This document shows, in pieces, positions 15,582 to 23,920 of a stretch of DNA of 38,111 nucleotides (position 1 is its first letter; every line of letters starts with the position of its first letter). The notes beneath the pieces are model-generated. The model was not told the origin of the DNA and made no database searches. It saw only the letters and a program-made list of their open reading frames with translations. A program made the translations under genes and the position numbers. The stretch lies in IMG/VR virus record IMGVR_UViG_3300037367_000072, positions 1 through 38,111 of that record. One strand, 5' to 3'. This DNA is from a virus.

Positions 15582-15762
15582 TAAAAAGGATAATATAGAT
15601 CCTGTGAAAGTCAGACGCCACTGGAGACACGCTAAAGGTAGATGACCCTATGGCTAGGCTCAATATAAGGCTAAATATGGATAGCCCCAGTCGCGCGGGG
15701 CCTAGGGTTTCTTTCTAGTTTACAGTAAATCGTTTACAGTCAAGCACGGCAACTCTTCCTCT
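15582..15762 (+). other. Intergenic region with a hairpin and repeated gtttacagt
   Basis: No gene seen. A GC hairpin (GCCCC 15684-15688 with GGGGC 15697-15701) followed by tttctttct could act as a weak plus-direction terminator. The 9-mer gtttacagt occurs twice (about 15718-15726 and 15732-15740), and the longer tagtttacagtaa also appears inverted at 19419-19431 upstream of the portal gene, so it may be a phage regulatory site. Confidence 0.35.
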
Positions 15763-15972
15763 CTATGCGAAAGGTTCCGGCTTCAACTCCTCGCTTCCTG
15801 ACCATTCCTCAATTTCCTTCATCGTATATTTCTTGATAATGCACACTTCGATTGCATCTTCCGAAGGCATCCTTAGATAAGGAGTACCAAAATAATAGAC
15901 TTTGCGTTCTGTATCTGTTTCAGGATGAAAAGATTCTAGAAATCGAATGATCATTGATTGAGAATCATTCAT
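15763..15972 (-). CDS. Hypothetical 69-aa protein
   Basis: A small acidic protein with the pattern RKVYYFGTPYLRMPSEDAIE and an acidic C-terminus. It starts three bases after the scaffold stop and precedes the capsid in transcription order, so it is likely translated with the scaffold. The family is unknown. Confidence 0.6.
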   Translation of the reverse strand: MNDSQSMIIRFLESFHPETDTERKVYYFGTPYLRMPSEDAIEVCIIKKYTMKEIEEWSGSEELKPEPFA

Positions 15973-15975
15973 TTT

Positions 15976-16824
15976 TTAACCTAACTTGGCCAATGCCCGC
16001 CGAATCCGGTCATTCTCCACCGAAGGAGTCAGCATCGAAGGAGCGCTAGACAGCATCTGATTATTGAGTGTCTTAGAAGTGGATCTTTCTTCATCAGGAC
16101 CAGACTGAGTCTGCACTTGAGGAGGAGAAAGGAGGGAATGTCCTTTGGTCACTTCATCCCTTAAATAACCCTCTACCAGGTCGGCTGCTTCCTTCATGGA
16201 AAGAAGCTTAGGCTTACCCTGAGCGCGTGTCCTTCTGAAATGCTCATGCGTCGTAGCTAGGACCATCTCATGAGCGTCATAGGCGTTGAGTAGCTTATAA
16301 TCCGTATCATTCGCCGTCGTGAATTCCGCGATGCCTTCCCTGTAATCATTCAGCTGCTCTTCATATTCCTGCTGAGCTGCGGCGACCTGCTGCTGAATCT
16401 GACGCTGCTCTTTCTCATACTGCGCTTGCTTGAGTCGCTCGATCTCATCTTTCACCCCATTGATCTCAGCTTCGGGGGTAGGCTTCTCACCATTCAGAAC
16501 GTAGTTCGTGAGATCTGTATAATTCAGACCTAAGCTTTCTAATGTTTTGATGGGATTGATCTTGGCGCTTTGTCTGAGTTGATCAAAATTCCTCACCTGC
16601 TGCTCCCGGTGCCTGAGCTCTTGATCATAGCGCTTCATTTCCATGCGCTTTTGGAGCATGGCTCGTTCCTTCTGAGCAATGGCAGCTAGTCTCGGACTGG
16701 CTAGTCCTTCTTTCTCGGGAACAGGTTCTTGTATTTGAGCTTCAGGAACGGCAGGTGCGGCCTCTGGTGCTGATTCGGCAACTGGCATTGTACTTGGGAT
16801 ATTCAGTAAATTTTCCATGTTCAT
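15976..16824 (-). CDS. Capsid scaffold protein
   Basis: 282 aa. A Pro/Ala/Glu-rich N-terminus (to ~35) is followed by a long charged helix (RLAAIAQKERAMLQKRMEMK, then EIERLKQAQYEKEQRQIQQQ) predicted as coiled coil. The C-terminal end is short and basic (NDRIRRALAKLG), as expected of a capsid-interacting helix. Position between portal and capsid, size and composition match podoviral scaffolding proteins, which template the procapsid and are removed before packaging. There is no sequence motif that proves it. Confidence 0.7.
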   Translation of the reverse strand: MNMENLLNIPSTMPVAESAPEAAPAVPEAQIQEPVPEKEGLASPRLAAIAQKERAMLQKRMEMKRYDQELRHREQQVRNFDQLRQSAKINPIKTLESLGLNYTDLTNYVLNGEKPTPEAEINGVKDEIERLKQAQYEKEQRQIQQQVAAAQQEYEEQLNDYREGIAEFTTANDTDYKLLNAYDAHEMVLATTHEHFRRTRAQGKPKLLSMKEAADLVEGYLRDEVTKGHSLLSPPQVQTQSGPDEERSTSKTLNNQMLSSAPSMLTPSVENDRIRRALAKLG

Positions 16825-16833
16825 TCCTTTCTT

Positions 16834-17025
16834 TTAAAGGTGGAATGGAATGGAGCAACATCCAAACTGTTCTTGAAACTGAATCTTTAAGGGACTGACC
16901 GCATAAGTTTCTAAGGTTTCTTGCAAGTCATCCTTTTGAAATTTCATTTCTTCCACCCCATAAAGTTTGTAATAGGAGAGGAGCTGCTCTAACTGGGTTT
17001 TTGTGATGATCACTTCGTTTTCCAT
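16834..17025 (-). CDS. Hypothetical 63-aa protein
   Basis: A small acidic protein with pattern TQLEQLLSYYKLYGVEEMKF. Its start overlaps the stop of the 94-aa gene by one base, and it sits nine bases before the scaffold start. Part of the portal-scaffold operon; function unknown. Confidence 0.55.
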   Translation of the reverse strand: MENEVIITKTQLEQLLSYYKLYGVEEMKFQKDDLQETLETYAVSPLKIQFQEQFGCCSIPFHL

Positions 17026-17309
17026 TAATGCATCCTTAATGAACCGCGTTTGCCCCAGTTCTTAGGCCTAGCTGTTTCTTCCACCACCACACGGTGTTTC
17101 ACTCCATTATGATCTTTCCATTCACATTCTCCGGTCAAGAGAATGGACCTAGCTAGATCAGGCACTTTACCAAAGGTCGTATTTCTTAGCTCAAACTGAA
17201 GCTCATGAATGAAGGGCACTTGATCTATCCAAGGGTCATTCTCTTCACCAGGGAAGGTCAGGTAATAGGTGAAATAGCGGGTGTCATAGGTCTTGTTTTT
17301 AATTCCCAT
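17025..17309 (-). CDS. Hypothetical 94-aa protein
   Basis: The pattern YFTYYLTFPGEENDPWIDQV is followed by a beta-rich part and a basic C-terminus. The order portal - small genes - scaffold is common in podoviruses, so this may be a minor head protein. It overlaps the 75-aa gene by 11 bp. No family is recognised. Confidence 0.55.
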   Translation of the reverse strand: MGIKNKTYDTRYFTYYLTFPGEENDPWIDQVPFIHELQFELRNTTFGKVPDLARSILLTGECEWKDHNGVKHRVVVEETARPKNWGKRGSLRMH

Positions 17310-17526
17310 TTTTTATCTCTTTCATCATTTCTTGTCTGAGCAGTTCAGTAGCACGCTCTATCGCTTTTTGATGAATGACCTTTTCATATTCTTTAATCGT
17401 TTCATCTTCTAATTGTTTATCCAACTTTTCCCAAATGATCACCGCTCGTTCTAACCGATCTTGATCCTCAAACGTATTTCGAGCTTTGAATGCTCGTTCC
17501 ATCTTCTCTAAATTAATCTCTCTCAC
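17299..17526 (-). CDS. Hypothetical 75-aa helical protein
   Basis: Highly charged and almost entirely predicted helix. Its ATG overlaps the portal stop by four bases, indicating translational coupling with the portal gene. Function unknown. Confidence 0.55.
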   Translation of the reverse strand: MREINLEKMERAFKARNTFEDQDRLERAVIIWEKLDKQLEDETIKEYEKVIHQKAIERATELLRQEMMKEIKNGN

Positions 17527-19394
17527 GCAGCCCTCAAGTTAGGAACAAGATTAGACTGGGGCGTAGGCTCAGGATTAGCGGGGGGAATAGCTTGTAAGGG
17601 CGGCTCTTGGGGGACAGGAGCCATCTTGGCCATCAAAAGATCAATTTGGGAAATGAACCGGCGAATGAGTTCTAGTTTCTCTTCTTCTAACCCATTCCTC
17701 TTTCCTTGGGACATATACTCTAAAGCCAGTTCTCTCCCTAAGTCAAGATTATCAAATTCATCAGGAGCCGTGTAAGTTCCTTCGTCGATGATCTCTTCAA
17801 AGATTTTATGGAAATAGTCTTCCTGTGAGTTCTGAAGAGTTTCAATCTGCTCGGTATCAGGGAAATCAAGAAGACGTCTTCCTTCGCGGATGGTGTACAT
17901 GCCCGCTTGAATGTATTCCTGCACAGTCTGAAGACGCCCAGCAGGATCTTGAGGGAGAGAGGAAACGGGGAACACCTTCATGACAAACTGGTCATCTCTG
18001 AGATTGATATCCTTCCAATCGATGGTTTCGATGAAGTTCTTTTGGACTGAGATCACCTTATAGTCTTTCTTCTCTTCATAGATACTACGGCCTTCGGCGA
18101 CGGACAGCTTCGCTAGTTCCATATAGAAATCTTCATAGCAATGGCCGACCGTCATAAAGCGATCTGATTCGATGTTGGACATCTCGCGAATGGCTACTGC
18201 GGCATCTAAGCCCGGTTGCTTCTGAGAGAATGCCGACATTTGACTAATGCCCGATTGTTCATAGGCTGATTCCTTCAGATTCTGAAGGTGCGAATAGAGT
18301 TCAATGGGAACAATCCCAGGCACAATATATTCTGGGACTTTTCCTGTGTAACAGATCACGGCTCCGATATCATTTGAAAGGTGTTCTTTCACGATCTTAG
18401 ATCCGTTTTCAAGAAGGATCTTAAATGTGCCCGCTAGATGCATGCTCCTTTGGATGATCCAGAGAAGTTTGTTGATTTCTAATTGGATATTCTGAATCTG
18501 CTCGGCAAGTGCCTGACCCCACCAGCCATACATTCGTTTGTTCCATCTGAGGTGAGCAAAGGGGAAGTAAGGCTTATGCCATTTCTCTTCAAAGAGATTT
18601 CCATTGGGTACATTAATCGTATGAATTCCGTCCGTGGCATCAGGTCCCGAGGGCAAATGCCAGGACTCCACGATCGTGATCTGGTCAGCCACATTTTGGT
18701 AGGCTCCCAGGAGATCAGCGGAGGCCGAAATCGTATCAATAATAAGCTGCTTTTTCCCTGGGAATAAATCGATGGCCATAGACCTATCCACGTTTTTAAC
18801 GCGGTGGATCTGTCTTGGGTATCCGTAGAATGACTCGACTTGGTCGACATAGAGTTCCGAGGGAATAACTCGTTCCCAGGCCACTCGGCCATGTTGAGCG
18901 AAGACGTGAACGATCCCATCCCCAAAGACACAAGCATCCCGAAACGCATCGGTCCCCAGAGTATAAGCATGATTTTCATAGAAAATGCCATCTACGAACT
19001 TATCGAGTTTTTTAGCTTTGCGCTGAATCTTATAATCGCCGCCTTGAGTCAGAAAGAGAGGTTTCGGCTTTGATTTTGAGATCTTGCTTGTCACGGTGTC
19101 AATGCAGCTTTGCACGACGTTATAACTGATCCGATCTTTCAAGGTGTTTTGAACGGATGCGATCTTGGAGTAGGACAGGCCATTTAAGCCCATCAAGTTG
19201 GAATTGCCGTAAAGGCGAGTAGAGATCTGATACTGCGTCTGACGTTTTGAGTCATATTCTGAAAGCATTTTAACAATGCCGCAGATGGCTTGCGCTCGTT
19301 CGGTCTTATCCACTAACCACCATTTCCGAGCATAGACATCTCCTGAAGAAGGAGCACCGTCACTGTTGAATTTTGTGTAGTCAATGGTCATCAT
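17523..19394 (-). CDS. Portal protein
   Basis: 623 aa. Recognisable features are the N-terminal helical part, the ISYNVVQSCIDTVTSKISKS segment (residues ~90-110) typical of podoviral portals, KAKKLDKFVDGIFYEN, DACVFGDGIVHVF, LRWNKRMYGWWGQALAEQIQ and the long C-terminal helix ending in a Pro-rich tail. The portal forms the dodecameric ring through which terminase pumps DNA. It sits downstream of the large terminase. The ATG-ATG start is preceded by a run of eight G (19395-19404 region). Confidence 0.85.
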   Translation of the reverse strand: MMTIDYTKFNSDGAPSSGDVYARKWWLVDKTERAQAICGIVKMLSEYDSKRQTQYQISTRLYGNSNLMGLNGLSYSKIASVQNTLKDRISYNVVQSCIDTVTSKISKSKPKPLFLTQGGDYKIQRKAKKLDKFVDGIFYENHAYTLGTDAFRDACVFGDGIVHVFAQHGRVAWERVIPSELYVDQVESFYGYPRQIHRVKNVDRSMAIDLFPGKKQLIIDTISASADLLGAYQNVADQITIVESWHLPSGPDATDGIHTINVPNGNLFEEKWHKPYFPFAHLRWNKRMYGWWGQALAEQIQNIQLEINKLLWIIQRSMHLAGTFKILLENGSKIVKEHLSNDIGAVICYTGKVPEYIVPGIVPIELYSHLQNLKESAYEQSGISQMSAFSQKQPGLDAAVAIREMSNIESDRFMTVGHCYEDFYMELAKLSVAEGRSIYEEKKDYKVISVQKNFIETIDWKDINLRDDQFVMKVFPVSSLPQDPAGRLQTVQEYIQAGMYTIREGRRLLDFPDTEQIETLQNSQEDYFHKIFEEIIDEGTYTAPDEFDNLDLGRELALEYMSQGKRNGLEEEKLELIRRFISQIDLLMAKMAPVPQEPPLQAIPPANPEPTPQSNLVPNLRAA

Positions 19395-19435
19395 CCCCCC
19401 CCGGAGATTGTTAAAGAGTTACTGTAAACTAAAAA

Positions 19436-19807
19436 CTATAACTGAGATTCACTTTTTCTTGTATCTTCACCCTCAAAAGTAAAAGTATCTGTACTTGCAA
19501 AAAGCATCTCATGATCAGGCGGCATGTCGGTTTTTGAAATGGCAGCCACGGTTTCAGCGATATCGGTAGCTTGAGAAACTGATACAGATTGAGGCTGAAG
19601 GCTACCTAATCCTAAAGTAGAATAATGAGGATAAAATTTTACTTTGAGTCCATCCATTTCAAACTCAGAGACTTCATATTTCTTAGCTAATTTCAAATGT
19701 TCTTCTAGTCTTTCAAGTCTGAACCTAGACTCATGTTTTAATTCATTTAGAAATTGTTCACCTTCAGTAGTCATGTTGTTCCAAATCTCCCCAAATCTCG
19801 TGCTCAT
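19436..19807 (-). CDS. Hypothetical 123-aa protein
   Basis: A charged helical N-terminal half (EGEQFLNELKHESRFRLERL) and a Ser/Thr-rich C-terminal half. It overlaps the end of the large terminase by 44 bp and precedes the portal. Such overlap argues that it is expressed with terminase; function unknown. Confidence 0.5.
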   Translation of the reverse strand: MSTRFGEIWNNMTTEGEQFLNELKHESRFRLERLEEHLKLAKKYEVSEFEMDGLKVKFYPHYSTLGLGSLQPQSVSVSQATDIAETVAAISKTDMPPDHEMLFASTDTFTFEGEDTRKSESQL

Positions 19808-21197
19808 TCTTATTCTCTAGTTGTTGTAACGCGACTTCTTCCATTCTGTCTATCTGTTCCTGCATCCACTCAGGAGAGCCTTTCTTGATCTTGATGGGTT
19901 CAGCCTCGGACAGCCAGTGGAGGGACTCACGGAAGGCATAGAGGACGGCGTCTGCGATATCAGAATGGAAGCGCTCTGAGATTTTCAGCTTCTCAGGATT
20001 CTCTATATTCTTCTCCCACTCCACCAGAGCGGTATCAGAAGCAAAAGGACCGGAAGGACGTGCAAAGAAGCGCTGAGTACGTAAAGCATCATTGAGCAAT
20101 TCGATATATTCAAATTTCCTCACTTTCTCCGCCGCTTTGATAGGAAGAGAGTAACGCTTTTGAATCTCTTCGGCTATCTTTTTACCTAAGCCGCCTGTAT
20201 CCATGACTATTCGGAGTGGGTCATATTCTTTAATAATTGATTCCAATTGGAGAGCGAGTTCACTAATCCCTTGTTTTGCTCGAACATGCTCCGAAACGAG
20301 GTAGGCATGTTTAACGGTGGGGTCCCATCCGATAACGGCGATGGCATCACTATCCTCATATCCAAGGTCGACACCCACAACATATTCCCATCGAGGGAGT
20401 ACACCCATTTCTCGGCTATGTCCGTTTCGAATTGGATCATATCTAAATACCAATGCATTAATATCGATGACCCATTGGGCAAAACACTCTCTTTGAATTG
20501 TTGCGTCTTGGCTAGTAATTCCTTTTCTTTTGAGTTCACGTTCGAGTAGCTCCTTGGGCGTTTTGCCCGATTTGATGAGGAGGTATGGATTTTCAAACAT
20601 CGTCCAACTATGCTTCGCCCATTGATCGGAATGAGCGCAATCATAGAAATAACCCATCGGAATGGGACCTGGTGTACCGATCAGGCACAGGGTGCCGTTA
20701 TAATCGAATAGGGCTTTGCTGATCACATCATCAATCAGTTCCTCGATGTGATGCTTAAAGGCCTGAGCTTCATCGATATAGCATTTAGTGATGGCTAGCC
20801 CTCGAAAGTTCTCAATCTCAGCTTTGTGCTTGGCTCCTGAGAGGTAGATCACGGAGCCGTTAGGGAATTTGAGATGAAGTTCGGATTGATTAGGCTCACC
20901 TTTTAAGTTGAAAGTGCGATTGATCTGAAGAAGGTCATTCCACACGATCTGTTTCGCGTTACGCCGTGAGAGAGTAATATACACGCACACCCGGTTAGGA
21001 TTCCTTAATGCTGTATCAATGAGGTCAGCTGCGCAGGAAACGGTTTTGCCTGATCTACGAGAGCACACTGCTGTTTTAAAGGGAGCTGGGTCTTGGATGA
21101 ATGCGATCTGCTCCTTGAAGCAGAATGTTTCAATGGCAAAGGGAACGGGATCTTTCTTTAAGACGGTATGGAGGTCTTGGATGGAGATTCCTCGCAT
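19764..21197 (-). CDS. terL: Terminase large subunit
   Basis: 477 aa. ATPase domain: Walker A-like CSRRSGKTVS (residues ~45-54), Walker B KCYIDEAQ and coupling motif LIGTPGP. Nuclease domain: VVGVDLGYEDSDAIAVIGWD with the first acidic residues, IVMDTGGLGK with the second, and HSDIADAVLYAFRE with the last. This is the motor and nuclease that packages DNA through the portal. Gene order small terminase, several small genes, large terminase, portal is as expected. AGGAGAGGATGA precedes the ATG. Confidence 0.92.
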   Translation of the reverse strand: MRGISIQDLHTVLKKDPVPFAIETFCFKEQIAFIQDPAPFKTAVCSRRSGKTVSCAADLIDTALRNPNRVCVYITLSRRNAKQIVWNDLLQINRTFNLKGEPNQSELHLKFPNGSVIYLSGAKHKAEIENFRGLAITKCYIDEAQAFKHHIEELIDDVISKALFDYNGTLCLIGTPGPIPMGYFYDCAHSDQWAKHSWTMFENPYLLIKSGKTPKELLERELKRKGITSQDATIQRECFAQWVIDINALVFRYDPIRNGHSREMGVLPRWEYVVGVDLGYEDSDAIAVIGWDPTVKHAYLVSEHVRAKQGISELALQLESIIKEYDPLRIVMDTGGLGKKIAEEIQKRYSLPIKAAEKVRKFEYIELLNDALRTQRFFARPSGPFASDTALVEWEKNIENPEKLKISERFHSDIADAVLYAFRESLHWLSEAEPIKIKKGSPEWMQEQIDRMEEVALQQLENKNEHEIWGDLEQHDY

Positions 21198-21207
21198 TCA
21201 TCCTCTC

Positions 21208-21300
21208 CTATTTGAACAGATCCCAACCTAAATGAATAAAATAGCCTAATGCAATCACTGCAACGATGGTCATGATGGCATGCATGAGATTCTCGATCAC
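21208..21300 (-). CDS. 30-aa membrane peptide
   Basis: GTG at 21300 overlaps the stop of the upstream 92-aa gene, with AGGAAAG upstream. The peptide is a single hydrophobic segment (MHAIMTIVAVIALGYFIHLG) ending WDLFK. It ends ten bases before the large terminase. It could be a small holin-like or membrane-modulating peptide; the function is not inferable. Confidence 0.45.
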   Translation of the reverse strand: MIENLMHAIMTIVAVIALGYFIHLGWDLFK

Positions 21301-21575
21301 TTCTTCTTTCCTGGCAGAGAGGAAGAAGGAAGAGGTTCATTGAAGACAGGCCATAATTCGGGATACAAATCAATCCATTTAATATTGGTGGCATAGACTG
21401 CAATGGGACTGGCTTTCGTGAGCTGAGGTGAGGGAATCACTTTCACTCCCCAGGGATACATTTGGAGTTCGCATTCATGTTTCACAGCATTGATGGAGCT
21501 GAGCACTTTGAAATTGTATTGCACTCCGATTTGAAGATTGATTTGTGAAACGAGTAAGGGTTTTTCTAAATTCAT
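21297..21575 (-). CDS. Hypothetical 92-aa protein
   Basis: A mixed alpha/beta protein with Pro-rich segments (MYPWGVKVIPSPQLTKASPI). Its start overlaps the previous gene stop by four bases. It lies inside the terminase operon. The family is unknown. Confidence 0.55.
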   Translation of the reverse strand: MNLEKPLLVSQINLQIGVQYNFKVLSSINAVKHECELQMYPWGVKVIPSPQLTKASPIAVYATNIKWIDLYPELWPVFNEPLPSSSLPGKKK

Positions 21576-21748
21576 AAATTCTCCTGGTCAAAACCATCAT
21601 AAATAAAATGCCATAATAAAAAACGACTCTCTTCATCTAATAGATTATCGAATCTGCTTTCGAACGATTGAACGATGAAAGTGCATCTTGACGCGATATC
21701 TTTATCTAACGCTTCACATTCCCAATTCTCAAATTCTGTAGGGGTCAT
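21572..21748 (-). CDS. Hypothetical 58-aa protein
   Basis: The preferred start is the ATG at 21748 (MTPTEFENWECEALDK), with CGGAG nine bases upstream; a longer frame to 21787 is possible but would overlap the preceding gene deeply. Acidic, aromatic-rich, helical. Translationally coupled to its neighbours. Function unknown. Confidence 0.5.
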   Translation of the reverse strand: MTPTEFENWECEALDKDIASRCTFIVQSFESRFDNLLDEESRFLLWHFIYDGFDQENL

Positions 21749-22154
21749 AAACCATCTCCGGGTAATGATCGATGATATCATCGACAAAGTAAGTCCAGTG
21801 GGTGAAGTAGCATTGGTTGGGATCGAGTTTGCAGTGAAGGAAGAGTTCCTTAGCTAGGCCTATCTTCTTAAAAGCGTCCTTTGTATAGACCCAGTGGATG
21901 ACTTGTTTAGGTCCTTCTTCAAAGACCAAGTAGGATAAGACGACTTCAGGATAGAGTTCATTGCAAGCTATCCAAACTCGCGTGGTGGGCCTGGATAGGA
22001 TACCCTTCAAAATGACTTCATGATGAGGGTAATAGATGTCTTTTTTAATCTTCTTACAGAAATAAGAATTGTGATGGTAGGTGCGGAGCCAGGAGGAAAG
22101 AATATAGCCCTCGTCGAGTTCATCGACGGGCCTGATCTTGAGATTTTCCATCAC
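21729..22154 (-). CDS. GNAT-like protein in the terminase operon
   Basis: 141 aa. The opening LKIRPVDELDEGYILSSWLR, the central VWIACNE...VVLSYLVFE and the later HWVYTKDAFKKIGLAKELF follow the strand-helix order of GNAT acetyltransferases, with KKIGLAKEL in the place of the acetyl-CoA loop. Phages often encode such proteins near terminase, with unknown targets. The loop is not the classic Q/RxxGxG/A sequence, so catalytic activity is uncertain. Confidence 0.5.
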   Translation of the reverse strand: MMENLKIRPVDELDEGYILSSWLRTYHHNSYFCKKIKKDIYYPHHEVILKGILSRPTTRVWIACNELYPEVVLSYLVFEEGPKQVIHWVYTKDAFKKIGLAKELFLHCKLDPNQCYFTHWTYFVDDIIDHYPEMVYDPYRI

Positions 22155-22585
22155 ACAGGTACAGATTCCTTTTTGGCTTTCTCTCTGACGACTTCAGCAA
22201 TGAGATCATTCAGAAGTTTTTGAGTCATGTTGATGAGTTGTTCTTTTGTCATGGCATTGATTTTCTCAGCTTTATCTGAGAATTCTTGCACTTTTTCATC
22301 AATGGCAGAAGGCTGGGCATCCGAATAACCTAACATGTTTTTAGAAAGCCAAATCAGCATCGTAGCATTGCCTGCCATCGCCACTTCCCACATTTTTCGC
22401 TTGAGAGATTGTTTGCCTACCTCCCGCCCCTTTTCTATTACTGTAGCAAAACGGCGATAAAGTGTGGTGCGTTCACAATCAAGAACAGCTGCCATTTCTT
22501 TTAAAGAACAATTAATAGCCGCCAATTCTTCTACTTGTTTGGGATCGATTTGTAAAAGAGGACGTCCAATCTTGGGCTTAGGCAT
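22151..22585 (-). CDS. terS: Terminase small subunit
   Basis: 144 aa. An N-terminal HTH (VEELAAINCSLKEMAAVLDC then ERTTLYRRF) is followed by SLKRKMWEVAMAGNATMLIW and LSKNMLGYSD, the pattern of Terminase_2-like small subunits, and then a charged helical C-terminus. It recognises phage DNA for packaging and stimulates the large subunit. It lies four genes upstream of terL on the same strand. Confidence 0.75.
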   Translation of the reverse strand: MPKPKIGRPLLQIDPKQVEELAAINCSLKEMAAVLDCERTTLYRRFATVIEKGREVGKQSLKRKMWEVAMAGNATMLIWLSKNMLGYSDAQPSAIDEKVQEFSDKAEKINAMTKEQLINMTQKLLNDLIAEVVREKAKKESVPV

Positions 22586-22850
22586 GCTCAGCTCGTTTCT
22601 CAGGGGACATGCGCAGACAAGTGGCGCAGAGTTTTTTCTGTTGATCTAAGTAGGAGTGAGAAGTGAAGGGGGTCTTACAGCAGGAACAAGTATGGGTCCG
22701 ACAATCTTGGCAAATGCCTGTTTTATGATTGGTCATCGTAGTACAAGTAGGGTTGCGACACGGACGATACGCGTTGGATTGTTTCTTTCTAGCCCCCATA
22801 GATCTGTGATTCCATCCTAGAAGAGGGGATATGTCAACTACTCTTTTCAT
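22578..22850 (-). CDS. Zinc-ribbon protein (about 90 aa)
   Basis: The frame is open to 22949, but ATG 22850 (MKRVVDISPLLG), with GGAAG upstream, or ATG 22799 (MGARKKQ) are more plausible starts. It carries several Cys pairs: CRNPTC, CQDC, CSCCKTPF and CATC, so it probably binds two zinc ions. The C-terminus overlaps terS by eight bases. It may bind DNA or protein; no HNH residues are visible. Confidence 0.5.
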   Translation of the reverse strand: MKRVVDISPLLGWNHRSMGARKKQSNAYRPCRNPTCTTMTNHKTGICQDCRTHTCSCCKTPFTSHSYLDQQKKLCATCLRMSPEKRAEHA

Positions 22851-22920
22851 TTTCTTCCGACCCCGCAAAGAAGGATGATGATGAAAAGGACAATCAGCCA
22901 GCCTAGAAATGCGTGTTCGA

Positions 22921-23349
22921 TCACGGAGTGTCCTTTGCCCTCTTCTCATCCTGAGAGAGGGAGGACTCTTCTATGAGAATGGATTCTATTTCATCCTCGT
23001 CTGGAAGAGTGATGGGAGAGTGAAGGCATTCTTTTTGTTTCGTCACAGTCGGTTTATTCTTCATATTATATTTATAAATCATCCATTCTTTCACTTCTTC
23101 ATGATCCACACGGCTTTGTTTTTCTGTCAAGGAGAGTTTTGAATAAAGAATGGAGCAGGGCTGAAGGAGGTCATAGCCGATGGTCATGTAAACGAGGAAT
23201 TGACTAGATGGAATGGAATAATCGATTAAACCACGGTGCAAATAGGTAGCGATGAAGAAATTCCTATGGTTTGAGATAGGAGTTGTGGACATGGTCCGAA
23301 GCCAGTCGGCATGGGCAGAGGATAACACAATGAGCATCCAAAGTAACAT
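22921..23349 (-). CDS. Putative secreted/periplasmic protein
   Basis: 142 aa. The N-terminus MLLWMLIVLSSAHADWLR reads as a short signal peptide with cleavage after AHA. The mature part has aromatic-rich sequence (HRNFFIATYLHRGLIDYSIP) and an acidic C-terminal tail. Together with the products at 27104 and 28264 this phage seems to export several small proteins. Function unknown. Confidence 0.55.
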   Translation of the reverse strand: MLLWMLIVLSSAHADWLRTMSTTPISNHRNFFIATYLHRGLIDYSIPSSQFLVYMTIGYDLLQPCSILYSKLSLTEKQSRVDHEEVKEWMIYKYNMKNKPTVTKQKECLHSPITLPDEDEIESILIEESSLSQDEKRAKDTP

Positions 23350-23380
23350 GAGTCATCCTCTGCCCGGACAAAGCGAGCAT

Positions 23381-23767
23381 TTAAAACGGAATATCAGTTT
23401 CATCAAAGGAGGTTTGAAAAGTAGGTTTTTCCTCTGATGATGATTTGTCCTCCTGTTTGTGATCTTTAATCAAAGACAGAGAAAATACAATCACTTCTGA
23501 ATTGATTTTAGATTGACCATTTTTATCGACATAGGGTTCATGAGATTGACGCCCTTCGACGAAGATCTTCTGACCTTTCTTCATGTGGGGAGCGTTCTGT
23601 TCAGCTAGGCGACCCAAGAGCTTAATGCGGTGCCAAGTGGTTTTGTAGGTGCCATCTTTTTGGCGCTCAGAGGTGGCTAGGCTGACGCTGGCGTAGGCGT
23701 TGCCTCCTTGGCCGTGTTTGAGTTCTGCGTCTTGGCCTAAGTTCCCTTGTAGGTAAATGCGGTTCAT
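23381..23767 (-). CDS. ssb: Single-stranded DNA-binding protein
   Basis: 128 aa. An OB fold starts MNRIYLQGNLGQDAELK, continues ATSERQKDGTYKTTWHRI and KKGQKIFVEGRQ, and ends in the acidic tip TSFDETDIPF that recruits partners in bacterial SSBs. ATG 23767 is preferred over GTG 23779 because MNR is the usual SSB start and the ATGA overlaps the upstream stop. It acts with the ERF protein encoded upstream in recombination or replication. Confidence 0.9.
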   Translation of the reverse strand: MNRIYLQGNLGQDAELKHGQGGNAYASVSLATSERQKDGTYKTTWHRIKLLGRLAEQNAPHMKKGQKIFVEGRQSHEPYVDKNGQSKINSEVIVFSLSLIKDHKQEDKSSSEEKPTFQTSFDETDIPF

Positions 23768-23920
23768 GATTTGAGCCACTCTTCTGCTTGTTTGATTCCC
23801 TCTTGGTGCATGAGGAGCGCGTATTCATAAGAACTACACCTCCTTTGATACTCTTGATCATGAGGTCCTTCAAAGATCATGGTTTCAAAGAGGATGGGTT
23901 GCCCTTTTTGATCGAAACTC
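23764..23920 (-). pseudogene. C-terminal fragment of the conserved phage gene split by HEARO-like copy 2
   Basis: The open frame reads FDQKGQPILFETMIFEGPHD, then a helix ending EEWLKS and a stop at 23764-23766 that overlaps the ssb start. This is the second half of a small protein family common in phages (N-terminal half ...STVFLGMDHNF, second half ...LFETMIFGG...). The first half lies at 24249-24413 on the other side of the element. No convincing own start is visible, though ATG codons occur within it. Confidence 0.75.

Noticed and set aside
15235-15645. Plus-strand ORF of 136 codons and overlapping 89-codon frame
   Set aside because: They read through the hairpins of the TnpB-type element copy A and have no recognisable domain; the sequence is better explained as a non-coding element.
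21158-21403. Minus-strand 81-codon ORF across the terL start
   Set aside because: Overlaps terL and the 92-aa gene in another frame, with Cys/Arg/Ser-rich non-protein-like composition; a 30-aa coupled peptide explains the gap better.
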